In this document: positions 26,529 through 37,296 of the stretch, in pieces
Position numbering within the stretch: position 1 is the stretch's first letter
How the letters are laid out: each line of letters begins with the position of its first letter
Made by a program: the position numbers and the translations under genes
DNA from: Cereibacter changlensis JA139
GTDB taxonomy: Bacteria > Pseudomonadota > Alphaproteobacteria > Rhodobacterales > Rhodobacteraceae
DNA length: 64,000 nucleotides
Direction of reading: 5' to 3'
Assembly (NCBI RefSeq): GCF_003034985.1
Contig: NZ_PZKG01000003.1
Location: 1-64,000, forward strand
The notes under the pieces: generated by a model
Seen by the model: the letters and a program-made list of their open reading frames with translations, nothing else
What the model was told of the DNA's origin: nothing
Databases searched by the model: none

Positions 26529-26853
26529 CTTGCGGATCGGTCGGGACCGTCGGATGGAGAATGAACACCCCGTCCATCCGCGTCAGGCGGAAGAGCTTCA
26601 GCACCCCGGGCGTCAGCCCCGCCAGTTCCAGCCGCCGTTCGGGGGCCAACAGCTTCATCACCGCGACCATCGCCCCCAGCCCGCTGCTGTCGAGGAATTC
26701 GACCCGCGACAGGTCGACGATCACCCGGTCGCCGCTGCCGCCGCCGAGGTCGCGCATCCGCTCCTTGAACTCCGCCGCAACCGCCGCGTCGATCCGGTCG
26801 GCCAGCACCCGGACCACCAGCGCCTCGCCCTTCTGCTCCGCTTCCAGCATCAT
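26518..26853 (-). CDS. STAS-domain anti-sigma factor antagonist (RsbV-like)
   Basis: 111 aa, one STAS domain. The phosphorylatable serine is in VEFLDSSGLGAM (near residue 57), after VIVDLSR. It should be the substrate and binding partner of the kinase encoded just downstream. Two adjacent ATG codons (26853, 26850) follow GGAGGGG; the second has better spacing. Neither a PP2C phosphatase nor a sigma factor gene lies beside the pair. Confidence 0.82.
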   Translation of the reverse strand: MMLEAEQKGEALVVRVLADRIDAAVAAEFKERMRDLGGGSGDRVIVDLSRVEFLDSSGLGAMVAVMKLLAPERRLELAGLTPGVLKLFRLTRMDGVFILHPTVPTDPQDAA

Positions 26854-26967
26854 CCCCTCCTGCGCGCCGGATCAGGCTAGCGCCAAGGGGTTATCATCCG
26901 GTAAGCGGCTTCCGGTTTCCGGCGCGGCGGATTACTGTTCCGCGATCTTCCGCCAGCAAGGACCATC

Positions 26968-27420
26968 ATGGATTACGACGCCCTCGACGCCAGCCTCGAC
27001 GCCCTCTGCCACGGCGAGACCGACACGGTCGCGCTGATGGCCACCATCGCCTGCGAGCTGCACCATGCGCATCCGCTGTCGGACTGGACCGGCTTCTACC
27101 GCGTCACCGCGCCGGAATTGCTGAAGATCGGCCCCTATCAGGGCGGGCATGGCTGTCTGGTGATCCCCTTCTCGCGCGGGGTCTGCGGGGCCGTGGCGCG
27201 CAGCGGCGAGACGCTGATCGTGCCGGATGTCGAGGCCTTCGCCGACCATATCGCCTGCTCCTCGACCACGCGATCCGAGATCGTGCTGCCGGTCCGCAAT
27301 GGCGCCGGGCAGTTGCTGGGCGTGCTCGACCTCGACAGCAACACGCCCGACGCCTTCACCGAGACCGACGCCACGCGGCTGGAGGCGATCCTCGCCCGGC
27401 TGTTCCGCGACGCTGCCTGA
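26968..27420 (+). CDS. msrC: free methionine-(R)-sulfoxide reductase, GAF type
   Basis: 150 aa, a single GAF domain with the fRMsr signature: SDWTGFYRV, GPYQGGHGCLVIPFSRGVCG, VPDVEAFADHIACSS and SEIVLPV. The three catalytic-site cysteines C63, C73 and C97 are all kept. It reduces free Met-R-SO using thioredoxin, a defence against oxidant damage. AAGGACC precedes the ATG. Its TGA overlaps the ATG of the GFA gene by one base (TGATG). Confidence 0.9.
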   Translation: MDYDALDASLDALCHGETDTVALMATIACELHHAHPLSDWTGFYRVTAPELLKIGPYQGGHGCLVIPFSRGVCGAVARSGETLIVPDVEAFADHIACSSTTRSEIVLPVRNGAGQLLGVLDLDSNTPDAFTETDATRLEAILARLFRDAA

Positions 27421-28184
27421 TGCGCGGGGCCTGCCTCTGCGGGGCCGTGGCCTTCGAGGTGGAGGGCCCGCTGCGCCCGGTGATCGCCTGCCATTGCACG
27501 CAATGCCGCAAGATGTCGGGGCATTTCTGGGCGGCGACCTCCGTGCCGCATGACCGTTTCCGGCTGGTGCGGGACGAGGGGCTGGCCTGGTTCCGCTCCT
27601 CCGCCGAGGCGCGGCGCGGCTTCTGCCGGCGCTGCGGCGCCAGCCTGTTCTGGCAGCCGGAGGGCGAGGACCGGATCAGCGTCGCCCCCGCCGCGCTGGA
27701 CAGCGACGCGGGGCTGGAGACGGCGGAGCATATCTTCACCGAGGCGGCGGGGGATTACTATCGTCCGGAAGGGCAGCCGCCGCCGCCCGGCGCGGGGCCG
27801 GAACGGCTGCGGGCCTCCTGCCTCTGCGGCGCGCTGCGCTTCACCCTGCCGGGGCCGGCGGGCGAGATCACCGCCTGCCATTGCCGGCAGTGCCGGACCC
27901 TCAGCGGCCATTCCGCCGCCTCCTTCGATGCGGAGGAGGCGAGCCTGCAGTGGGAAGACCGGCAGGGGCTGGCGGAATACCGGACGGCGGGGGGCGGGGT
28001 GCGCGGTTTCTGCGCCGGTTGCGGCTCCAGCCTGTGGTTCCGGGCGGCGGATGGCGCGTTTTCGGTCGAGGCGGGCTGCATCGACGGGCCGACCGACGGC
28101 CGGCTTGCCCGCCATATCCATGTGGCGGACAAGGGTGGCTATCACGCCCTCGACGATGGGCTGCCGCAGGTGGCGGAGGATTAG
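27420..28184 (+). CDS. tandem GFA/CENP-V domain protein
   Basis: 254 aa made of two complete GFA (glutathione-dependent formaldehyde-activating enzyme-like) zinc domains fused head to tail. Domain 1 (1 to about 118) has [18 protein letters not shown] and [12 protein letters not shown]; domain 2 (about 128-254) has [18 protein letters not shown] and [12 protein letters not shown]. Each should bind two zinc ions. GFA proteins are usually single-domain; the biochemical role is uncertain, since the name-giving activity is disputed. It is translationally coupled to msrC. The 3' end overlaps the convergent small gene by four bases. Confidence 0.85.
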   Translation: MRGACLCGAVAFEVEGPLRPVIACHCTQCRKMSGHFWAATSVPHDRFRLVRDEGLAWFRSSAEARRGFCRRCGASLFWQPEGEDRISVAPAALDSDAGLETAEHIFTEAAGDYYRPEGQPPPPGAGPERLRASCLCGALRFTLPGPAGEITACHCRQCRTLSGHSAASFDAEEASLQWEDRQGLAEYRTAGGGVRGFCAGCGSSLWFRAADGAFSVEAGCIDGPTDGRLARHIHVADKGGYHALDDGLPQVAED

Positions 28185-28444
28185 TCGCGCGCGACGAACT
28201 TGTTGAAGCGGCTGGTGCCGCCGTCGGCGGTCTTGTCCTGATAGAGGAAATCGAGGTCGTTCTGGTCGAAGATGTCGAAGAACTCCTCCCACTCGATCCG
28301 GGTCAGGCTGTCCTCCGGCTCGCCGAAGTCGATGCGCAGGATGCCGCCCTTGCCCTTGGTCTCCACCTTGGCCGGATGGCCGTCGCGGGCCTCGGCCCAG
28401 GCGCGGATCTCTTTGTGGTCGCGGGTGGTGAGGGATGCGGTCAT
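28181..28444 (-). CDS. conserved small protein of unknown function
   Basis: 87 aa. [22 protein letters not shown], then [27 protein letters not shown] and [14 protein letters not shown], matches a family of small soluble proteins that databases sometimes mislabel as 1,4-alpha-glucan branching enzyme. It has no catalytic residues or membrane segment. A CAGGAGAA site precedes the ATG. Upstream, GGAAC and GATT stand 16 bases apart, but this does not fit an EcfG promoter well. The function is unknown. Confidence 0.75.
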   Translation of the reverse strand: MTASLTTRDHKEIRAWAEARDGHPAKVETKGKGGILRIDFGEPEDSLTRIEWEEFFDIFDQNDLDFLYQDKTADGGTSRFNKFVARD

Positions 28445-28606
28445 GGCGGTTCTCCTGTGCTGTCCGGATCAATCGACAGGCCGGCGGGAAGTTCCCGGGC
28501 TTGATCTTTCGCCCCGCCGCCGCAACTGTGGCCGGGCAGCAGAAGGTGGAACAGAGATGCGGATCGGGCGAGGGACGACCTTCGGCACAGGGCGGGGGCG
28601 CCGCTG

Positions 28607-29266
28607 ATGTCGCTGCAGGCGCAGGATGTCTACAACCCGCCGGACGTGCCGCTGAGCCTGCTGCACCACGACTCGCAGGTCGTGGTGGTGGACAAGCCGG
28701 CGGGGCTGCTGTCGGTGCCGGGCAAGGGCGAGGACAAGGCCGACTGCCTGATCGAACGGCTGCGCGGCGTCTTCCCCGAGATCCTGCTGGTGCACCGGCT
28801 GGATCGCGACACCTCCGGCGTCATGGTCTTCGCCCTGACCAAATCGGCGCAGGGGGCGCTGGGCCAGCAGTTCGAGAAGCGGCAGACCAAGAAGGTCTAT
28901 GTCGCCCGGCTCGCCGGGCTTCTGGAACCGCGCGAGGGGCGGGTAGACCTGCCCTTGACGGTGGACTGGCCCAACCGGCCACGCCAGCACGTGAACCACG
29001 AGACCGGGCGGCCGGCGGTGACCGACTGGCGGGTGGTGAAATATCTGCACAGGGAAACGAGGGTGCGGCTGATGCCGCAGACCGGGCGGAGCCATCAGCT
29101 GCGCGTTCACATGCAGTCGCTCGGCCACCCGATCCTCGGCGACCCGCTCTATGCCGATGGCGCGGCGCGGGAATTTCCGCGACTGATGCTGCATGCCGAG
29201 AGCCTGCGCTTCCGCCATCCCGAGACCGGCAAGAGCGCCACCTTCTCGGCGCCCTGCCCATTTTGA
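28607..29266 (+). CDS. rluA: RluA-family pseudouridine synthase
   Basis: 219 aa without an S4 domain, the size of RluA. The start YNPPDVPLSLLHHDSQVVVVDKPAGLLSVPGKG is characteristic, and the catalytic aspartate D66 lies in VHRLDRDTSG; KVYVARL and QTGRSHQLRVHMQSLGHPILGDPLY follow. The RluA enzyme modifies U746 of 23S rRNA and U32 of several tRNAs; specificity is inferred from sequence type. Confidence 0.85.
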   Translation: MSLQAQDVYNPPDVPLSLLHHDSQVVVVDKPAGLLSVPGKGEDKADCLIERLRGVFPEILLVHRLDRDTSGVMVFALTKSAQGALGQQFEKRQTKKVYVARLAGLLEPREGRVDLPLTVDWPNRPRQHVNHETGRPAVTDWRVVKYLHRETRVRLMPQTGRSHQLRVHMQSLGHPILGDPLYADGAAREFPRLMLHAESLRFRHPETGKSATFSAPCPF

Positions 29267-29334
29267 CGCCCCCTTGCTAACCGGGGCCGCGCGGGTCGCC
29301 CCGCGCGGCCGTCAGCGCCGGAAGGCGCGGCGGA

Positions 29335-30792
29335 TCACTCCGCCGCCCAGTCGGCCTCGGAGTCCCAGCCGGAGATCGCCTTGACCTCGAGGAACTCCTC
29401 GAGACCCCAGTGCCCGCCCTCGCGGGCGCGGCCCGAGGATTTCACCCCGCCGAAGGGCGCGCCGGCGCCGCGGGATTTGCCGTTCATCTCGACCATGCCC
29501 GAGCGGAGCTGGCGGGCGAGGCGGTTGCGGCGGGCGCCGTCCTGCGACTGGACGTAGTTGGTCAGGCCGTAGATCGTGTCATTGGCGATCCGCACCGCCT
29601 CTTCTTCGGTGTCGAAGGGGATGATCGACAGCACCGGGCCGAAGATCTCCTCGCGCTCGATGCTCATGCCGGGCGCCACATCGGCGAAGACCGTGGGCCG
29701 GACGTAGAAGCCGCGGTTGAGCCTGTCGGGGCGACCGAGACCGCCGGCCACCAGACGCGCGCCCTCGTCGATGCCCTTCTGGATCATCGCCTGGATCTGG
29801 TCGTATTGCCGCTGGTTCACCACCGGGCCGATATGGCCGCCGGGCTCATGCGCCGAGCCGACCTTGGTGTTCTCGGCCACCTCGCGGGCGATCTCCACCG
29901 CCTGATCGTAGTAGCTGCGCTCGACCAGCATCCGGGTCGGGGCGTTGCAGCTCTGGCCCGAGTTGTTGAAGCAATGCTTCGCGCCGCGCTCCACCGCCTT
30001 TTCGTCGGCATCGGCGAAGATCAGGTTGGCGCCCTTGCCGCCCAGTTCCAGCGTCACGCGCTTCATCGTCTCGGCGGCGGCAAGCGAGATCGCCCGACCG
30101 GCGCGGGTGGAGCCGGTGAAGGAGATCATCTCGACATCCGGGTGCGAGGAAAGCTGCGAGCCGACGCCCGCGCCATCGCCGTTCACGAGGTTGAAGACGC
30201 CGGGCGGCAGCCCCGCGTCATGCACGAATTCGGCGAAGAGCAGCGAGGAGAGCGGCGATTCCTCCGACGGTTTCAGCACGCAGGTGCAGCCCGCGAGCAG
30301 CGCCGGGATCACCTTCAGCGTGACCTGGTTCATCGGCCAGTTCCACGGGGTGATGAGGCCGACGACGCCGATCGGCTCCAGCGCGATCCGATCGTTCGGC
30401 GCATGGGGGCCGAGCGGGCGGATGAACTGCATCTCCTTGAAGGCGGTGATGAAGTTGGTGAGGTGCCACGGCAGGCAGGGGGCCTGGCTGTCGCGCGCCA
30501 TGTCGATGGGGGCGCCCATCTCGAGGCTGATGGCTTTCGCCATCTCTTCCTTGCGTGCCTCGTATTGCGCGAGGATCGCCTCGACATAGGCGAGCCGTTC
30601 GGCGGGGGGCGTCGCGGCCCAGCCGGGGAAGGCCGCCTTGGCGGCGGCGACGGCGGCATCGGTGTCGGCGCGGTCGCCGAGGCTGATGGTGGCGCAGGCC
30701 TCCTCGGTGGAGGGGTCGATGACGGCGCAGTCGCGCGGGGCGGCGGGAGCGACCCAGCGGCCGTCGATGTAGAAGTCGCGTTTCTCGATCAT
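29335..30792 (-). CDS. aldehyde dehydrogenase (NAD(P)+), ALDH superfamily
   Basis: 485 aa. ITPWNWPMNQ, the cofactor loop FTGSTRAGR, the general base E in LELGGKGANL and the catalytic cysteine in NNSGQSCNAPTRM are all present, with EEIFGPVLS later. The ATG at 30792 (MIEKRDFYIDGRW) follows GGAGG; in-frame sequence further upstream is not ALDH-like. The substrate cannot be predicted. It is divergent from the peroxiredoxin gene across 239 bases in which no clear promoter boxes are identifiable. Confidence 0.88.
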   Translation of the reverse strand: MIEKRDFYIDGRWVAPAAPRDCAVIDPSTEEACATISLGDRADTDAAVAAAKAAFPGWAATPPAERLAYVEAILAQYEARKEEMAKAISLEMGAPIDMARDSQAPCLPWHLTNFITAFKEMQFIRPLGPHAPNDRIALEPIGVVGLITPWNWPMNQVTLKVIPALLAGCTCVLKPSEESPLSSLLFAEFVHDAGLPPGVFNLVNGDGAGVGSQLSSHPDVEMISFTGSTRAGRAISLAAAETMKRVTLELGGKGANLIFADADEKAVERGAKHCFNNSGQSCNAPTRMLVERSYYDQAVEIAREVAENTKVGSAHEPGGHIGPVVNQRQYDQIQAMIQKGIDEGARLVAGGLGRPDRLNRGFYVRPTVFADVAPGMSIEREEIFGPVLSIIPFDTEEEAVRIANDTIYGLTNYVQSQDGARRNRLARQLRSGMVEMNGKSRGAGAPFGGVKSSGRAREGGHWGLEEFLEVKAISGWDSEADWAAE

Positions 30793-31031
30793 GGGAACCT
30801 CCGTTTGGCCCAAGGTGACACCCGCGGTGCACGGGGGCAAGGGAAGCGGCGGTGCAAAATGCCGTGTCCGGGACGCGGGATTTGCGGGAGGCGCGAAAAT
30901 CTGGTCTATGTCGGCCAGTCCTGCGACGGATGCCGCCGCTCTCTCCGTCCCTGCCGCACGGCGGGGGTGAAAAGCCCGGGCGGGCTGCATAGGTCTCAGG
31001 GGAACCCATCGCCAGAGACGGAGCCAGACCC

Positions 31032-31685
31032 ATGTCCATTCGCATCAACGACATTGCCCCCGATTTCACCGCCGAGTCGACGGCGGGGACGATCCGCTTC
31101 CACGAGTGGATCGGCGAGAGCTATGCCCTGATCTTCTCGCATCCCAAGGATTTCACCCCGGTCTGCACCACCGAGTTCGGCGCGGTCGCCCAGCTTGCCG
31201 GCGAGTTCGCCAAGCGCAACACCAAGGTGATCGGCGTTTCGGTCGATACGGTGGACGAGCACCAGAAGTGGAAGCGCGACATCGAGAGCTTCGGCGGCGC
31301 CCCGGCGGATTTCCCGATCATCGACGACACCTCGCTCGCCGTGGCCAAGGCCTATGACATGCTGCCCGCCGAAGCCTATCTGCCCGATGGCCGCACGCCG
31401 GCCCATACCGCGACGGTGCGCACGGTCTATCTGATCGGGCCGGACAAGAAGGTGCGGCTGACGATCTCCTACCCGATGTCGGTGGGGCGCAACTTCGCCG
31501 AGATCCTGCGCGCGCTCGATGCGGTGCAGGCCACCGACGGCGTGCCGATCGCGACCCCGGCCAACTGGGCGCCCGGTCAGGACGTGATCGTGGCGCTGAC
31601 GCTGAACGACGAGGACGCCAAGGCCCGCTTCGGCGACCTGGACATCAAGCTGCCCTACCTGCGGTTTGCCAAGCAGCCGGGGTGA
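31032..31685 (+). CDS. 1-Cys peroxiredoxin (Prx6 type)
   Basis: 217 aa. The peroxidatic C45 sits in PKDFTPVCTTE and the Prx6-specific C-terminal arm is DVIVALTLNDEDAKARFGDLDIKLPYLRFAK. No resolving cysteine is present, so a small thiol or other reductant must regenerate it. It reduces peroxides in the cytoplasm. A GGAG site precedes the ATG, and a hairpin terminator follows. Confidence 0.92.
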   Translation: MSIRINDIAPDFTAESTAGTIRFHEWIGESYALIFSHPKDFTPVCTTEFGAVAQLAGEFAKRNTKVIGVSVDTVDEHQKWKRDIESFGGAPADFPIIDDTSLAVAKAYDMLPAEAYLPDGRTPAHTATVRTVYLIGPDKKVRLTISYPMSVGRNFAEILRALDAVQATDGVPIATPANWAPGQDVIVALTLNDEDAKARFGDLDIKLPYLRFAKQPG

Positions 31686-31693
31686 TGCGGGGC

Positions 31694-31731
31694 CGCTCCG
31701 GCCGAACGCCTGAAAGGGCGCGGCCGGAGCG
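31694..31731 (+). terminator. terminator hairpin after the peroxiredoxin gene
   Basis: CGCTCCGGCC pairs perfectly with GGCCGGAGCG across an 18-base loop that can fold further. The 170 bases beyond it, up to the RgpF-like gene, are visibly AT-richer and hold no gene that can be supported. Confidence 0.6.
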
Positions 31732-31903
31732 ATATCCGGCCGCGTAGCGGGAAGGCGGTTTTGCGAACGCGCTTCACTTATGGCCGGAGCATAATGCTAA
31801 CAACCTATGGGACTTGCTGCGGGCCCGTGGTTGCGAGGCATGCGTACACCGGAAATGGGGGCGCTGGCGCTGGGGCTTCGTCCTTGTCCGGGAGCCTCCT
31901 GAT

Positions 31904-33034
31904 TTATGGCGAGGGTCGCGAATCCCGTTCTGCGACGTCCCACATCTCGATCTCGCGTCGGATTGCCTCAGGATAGGCGGCATGTAGACCGAGCTCGACC
32001 AATTTGGAGCGCTTCGCGACCAACATAGGTATTCGCAGCTTTTTTAGGAACGGGAATCCCAGAGATTTCATGACTGCGGGATGCAGTCCGATAGCGAAAG
32101 CGAGGAGACGGGTTGTGTCGATATCTTCGCGAAGCTGATCGCGAATTTGCAGCGCCGTCAGATTGGGGTCTTGAAGAAGCGGGTCGAGCAGCCGGGCATC
32201 TTTGCGGCTCACCTGTGCCTGATGATTCAGGATGTCGCGCATCATCTTCTCATCATTCAGGCTCAGTAGGAATTCGGCCACCTCGCGCCAGCTGTGCAGG
32301 CCTCCGACCGAGTAGCCCAGCTTGGAAAAATGCCGGGTCAAACCAAGTTCGCGCAGTTTGATCACGACGCGCTTTTCACTTACCAGCGACATCTTGCGCC
32401 AATACTGCTCAAATTCCGGATCCTGCATGAGTCGCTCCGAGAAGCGGTAGAAGTAGGACTGTAAATGTTGGGCTGAGAGGTCGCCCTTGTGCCGAATATG
32501 CATGTCGAAATCAACAAACAGGCCCCATAGATCCTCGGGTGCGGCGCGGCTGCGGTCCAGAACGTCGGAGTCCTCGGACAGGGGAAACCACGTGCTGTCG
32601 TTCATCAGATAAAGCGCCCGGGGGCGAATGCCGCGGTCCAGCACCTGCAGGATGCCCTCACGATAGCCGCCAAAGTCGTAGCCCACATTGGGTCGCTCGA
32701 TGACCAGATGGGCGATTTCGGCCAGCCGGTCCCGGTCGGTTGCGCTCAAGGGGGCGTTGGTGACCACGATGGTCGATACCCCCCGCGCGGCCATCCAGCG
32801 GATCTGCCACAGGGTCGAATCCAGCAGCCCCTTGGGTTGATAGATCAGCAGGACCGCCAGTTCGTCCTGCAATCCCTGCCGGCCATCTGTCACGCTGACC
32901 GTCTTGCTGCGTTGCCGATCATGGGCCAGGCGCGCCACATGACCCCAGGAGGGCAGGACCAGCCCGGCCATCTGGCGACCAAGGCGTCTCACTTCTCGCG
33001 CCAGCTTCTCGCGTCCCGTCTTTTCGGGCGGCAT
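31904..33034 (-). CDS. RgpF-like polysaccharide biosynthesis protein (rhamnan synthesis F family)
   Basis: 376 aa from ATG 33034 (GTG 33073 would add 13 residues, with no better ribosome site). VLLIYQPKGLLDSTLWQIRWMAARGVSTIVVTN, then ERPNVGYDFGGYREGI and LYLMNDSTWFPL, match the rhamnan-synthesis F family, often found in O-antigen or capsule clusters and in glycosyltransferase fusions. Composition is clearly AT-richer than the neighbours and codon use is less biased, and no other surface-polysaccharide gene adjoins it. It is probably horizontally acquired and is inserted between the peroxiredoxin and pnp genes. The exact reaction is unknown. Confidence 0.75.
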   Translation of the reverse strand: MPPEKTGREKLAREVRRLGRQMAGLVLPSWGHVARLAHDRQRSKTVSVTDGRQGLQDELAVLLIYQPKGLLDSTLWQIRWMAARGVSTIVVTNAPLSATDRDRLAEIAHLVIERPNVGYDFGGYREGILQVLDRGIRPRALYLMNDSTWFPLSEDSDVLDRSRAAPEDLWGLFVDFDMHIRHKGDLSAQHLQSYFYRFSERLMQDPEFEQYWRKMSLVSEKRVVIKLRELGLTRHFSKLGYSVGGLHSWREVAEFLLSLNDEKMMRDILNHQAQVSRKDARLLDPLLQDPNLTALQIRDQLREDIDTTRLLAFAIGLHPAVMKSLGFPFLKKLRIPMLVAKRSKLVELGLHAAYPEAIRREIEMWDVAERDSRPSP

Positions 33035-33215
33035 GAAATTTTTCCCGGTCACGGCAAAACCTTTCAAGGGCACATAGGATCGTGCTGAACATCAAAAGGC
33101 AGCAGATAGCCACCCACCGCAAGCTTGGCAATGAGGTTCGGCTCAGGGTTGTATTCACCCGGCTTCATGTCGCCGAAGGCAGGTCCCCTCACCGCCTCGG
33201 CTTGCGCTCCAACGC

Positions 33216-33243
33216 AAAAGGCCCCGGATCGCTCCGGGGCCTT
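33216..33243 (-). terminator. intrinsic terminator of pnp
   Basis: AAGGCCCCGG and CCGGGGCCTT form a 10-bp perfect stem around six bases. Read on the minus strand it is followed by TTTT, 20 bases after the pnp stop. Confidence 0.85.
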
Positions 33244-33263
33244 CGTCGTTCCGGACCGGGCGC

Positions 33264-35405
<2,142 letters not shown>

Positions 35406-35553
35406 TCTCTATCCTATCCTGACCGGGGGACCCTCCGCCCGGCCGTGTTGCGAACGGGCCGTATGCCCGTGGCTTCTGACGTTCATTCCGCCCGTCCCAC
35501 GAAGCCCGATGGGGAGGACCGTCGTCACAGGGCGCGCCCTGCGACCGGAAAGG

Positions 35554-35575
35554 AAAACGCGCCCCGGAGGGCGCG
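35554..35575 (-). terminator. hairpin after rpsO
   Basis: CGCGCCC and GGGCGCG form a 7-bp stem; on the minus strand a TTTT tract follows. It would limit read-through from rpsO into pnp, or serve as the processing hairpin known between these genes. Confidence 0.7.
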
Positions 35576-35583
35576 CTTTGAAG

Positions 35584-35853
35584 TCAGCGGCGCAGGCCGA
35601 GACGCGCGATCAGCGCGGTGTAGCGGCCTTCGTCCTTCTTCTTCAGGTAGTCGAGCAGCTTGCGGCGCTGCGCAACCATCATCAGAAGCCCGCGACGCGA
35701 GTGGTTGTCTTTCTTGTGCGACTTGAAGTGCTCGGTCAGCGTGGCGATCCGCGACGAGAGGATCGCGACCTGCACTTCCGGCGAGCCGGTGTCGCCCTCT
35801 TTGGTGGCGTATTCGCTGATGAGGCGGGCTTTGTCTTCGATAGTGATCGACAT
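35584..35853 (-). CDS. rpsO: 30S ribosomal protein S15
   Basis: 89 aa. [36 protein letters not shown] and [25 protein letters not shown] are canonical. The ATG at 35853 follows ACAGGAG. The 189 bases upstream to the DUF1643 stop show no clear boxes. Confidence 0.97.
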   Translation of the reverse strand: MSITIEDKARLISEYATKEGDTGSPEVQVAILSSRIATLTEHFKSHKKDNHSRRGLLMMVAQRRKLLDYLKKKDEGRYTALIARLGLRR

Positions 35854-36042
35854 CGGAAACTCCTGTGTCTGGATTGTGACGGCGCAAGCCGGGATGTCGT
35901 CCAGCAGGGCCCTTGGCATCCGGCCGAAAGCGGCGGATGCGCGCCTATAGTTGAAAATCGCCCCGAAGGGAAGCCGCTTTCGCAAGCCCCGCCGCCCGCG
36001 CGCCCCGGACCGGCCGGGTTCCGCGCGCCTCCGCAACCCGCC

Positions 36043-36573
36043 TCAGCCGGTCTCGCCCGGCCGCTCCGGCCAGGGCTGCGGCTGCTGGCTGTAGCCGATA
36101 TACAGCGGATGCCGCGGCTGGCCGTCGGCGTTCAGCCCCAGGTGGAACAGCGGCAGGCCGGTGGCGCGCAGCAGGGCTTCCACCTGCCGCCCGCGTTCGA
36201 GGAAGGCGCCATGCGCGCCCCAGCCGCAGACGATCTGGTCGGCCCAGGGCGCCGATCCGGCGATGGCCGCGTCATTCTCCGGATTGCCCACCGGATCGGC
36301 CGCCGCGCGCATCTTCTTCGGATCGGTGTCGCGCCAGGCGAAGATGTTGCAGACCCGGAAGGCGCCGAAACCCAGCGTCCGCGCCCGCCGCTCGCAGCGC
36401 TCCACCGTCGGATCGTTCTGGAATTCCGTCGCGGTCGAGGGGTTCAGCATGATGAACAGCGCCCTGCGCCCCGCTGGCTCCCAAGTCCGGGTCAGGAGAT
36501 AGCGATAGCGCTCGCACTCCGAATAGACCGCGGTCGAGGGCGCATCGCCCTTCACATGCGTCCGCGTGATCAC
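36043..36573 (-). CDS. DUF1643 family protein
   Basis: 176 aa from GTG 36573, with GGAGG eight bases upstream. RYLLTRTW...ALFIMLNPSTATEFQNDPTVERC and VCNIFAWRDTDPKKM are the family signature; WGAHGAF follows. DUF1643 proteins are small, soluble and uncharacterised, sometimes near mobile DNA. No function can be given. The dispersed element at 36601-36621 lies just upstream of the start. Confidence 0.8.
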   Translation of the reverse strand: MITRTHVKGDAPSTAVYSECERYRYLLTRTWEPAGRRALFIMLNPSTATEFQNDPTVERCERRARTLGFGAFRVCNIFAWRDTDPKKMRAAADPVGNPENDAAIAGSAPWADQIVCGWGAHGAFLERGRQVEALLRATGLPLFHLGLNADGQPRHPLYIGYSQQPQPWPERPGETG

Positions 36574-36600
36574 CCCATGTCCTCCGCGAAACCCTGCGGT

Positions 36601-36621
36601 TTCTTCTTGGTCCAAATACTC
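36601..36621. repeat. dispersed intergenic element upstream of the DUF1643 gene
   Basis: TTCTTCTTGG, then T, then CCAAATACTC. It differs from the copy at 9001-9021 at one position. Both copies lie a short distance ahead of a leftward start codon in the same orientation, so the purine-rich minus strand (CCAAGAAGAA) runs toward the ribosome site. Confidence 0.6.
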
Positions 36622-36712
36622 ATCCCCGGCCCGCCCCGGGCGCCGCGCCGAAGGTCATTCCCCGGCAGGGCCGGCCGAGGGGGCTCGATGCCCCCGAAGC
36701 CGGCGCCTCCGG

Positions 36713-37285
36713 TCAGGTCCCCGCGCTGCGGCCTGCCGCGCTGCCGCCGAAGCCGCCGCGCTGGGCGACGGTGGCGCGGCTCATCGGCGGCTGGCCGATG
36801 GTGGCGGCGGGGCGGGTGAACTGGCTCGCGCCCAGCGTGGTGCGGCCCGAATTGCCGGAATAGGTGCTGGTGCCCGCCGCATTGGTGAAACGGCCATCGG
36901 AGGTGCGGTAGAGCGGCTGGGCCGCGCGGCCACCGCTCAGCATCGAGCCGATCAGATAGCCGGTCAGCAGCGGCATGAAGATGCCGCCCATCCCGCCCGA
37001 CCCGGTCACCTGGCTCTCGTCGCCGCAATTGCCGACGCCATGCTGTTCCTCGCAGACCTGCAGGCTGTCATAGCGCGGCGCCGATTCCACATGGATCTCC
37101 TCGGCCTCGGCGAAGGAGGCGTCGCAATCGGCGCTGGAGAACTGCCCGCCCCGGTTGGCCTCGGCCTTGCAGGAGGCGAGGTCGGGGAAGGCCTGGGCCT
37201 CCACCTCCTCCTCGCGGCAGCCCGCGAGGGCGAAGGCGGCGGCTCCGACGATGGCCAGAGCGACACGGCTCGAGCGTTTGCGCAT
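36713..37285 (-). CDS. DUF1190 (YgiB-like) lipoprotein
   Basis: 190 aa. The signal peptide ends in a lipobox (FALAGC), so it is a lipoprotein. The cysteine-bearing segments FPDLASCKAEA, SSADCDASFAEAE and LQVCEEQHGVGNCG match DUF1190; the C-terminal half is a glycine/serine/threonine-rich tail. It follows the glutathionylspermidine-synthase-like gene by 11 bases, the same pairing as E. coli ygiB/ygiC, and has a GAAGGAGA ribosome site. Function is unknown; outer-envelope stress has been suggested for the family. Confidence 0.82.
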   Translation of the reverse strand: MRKRSSRVALAIVGAAAFALAGCREEEVEAQAFPDLASCKAEANRGGQFSSADCDASFAEAEEIHVESAPRYDSLQVCEEQHGVGNCGDESQVTGSGGMGGIFMPLLTGYLIGSMLSGGRAAQPLYRTSDGRFTNAAGTSTYSGNSGRTTLGASQFTRPAATIGQPPMSRATVAQRGGFGGSAAGRSAGT

Positions 37286-37296
37286 GGCGGTCTCCT

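Noticed and set aside
28445-28530. Possible EcfG (general stress) promoter before the small gene at 28444
   Set aside because: GGAAC is present on the minus strand, but the matching -10 reads GATT, not GTT, at the required spacing.
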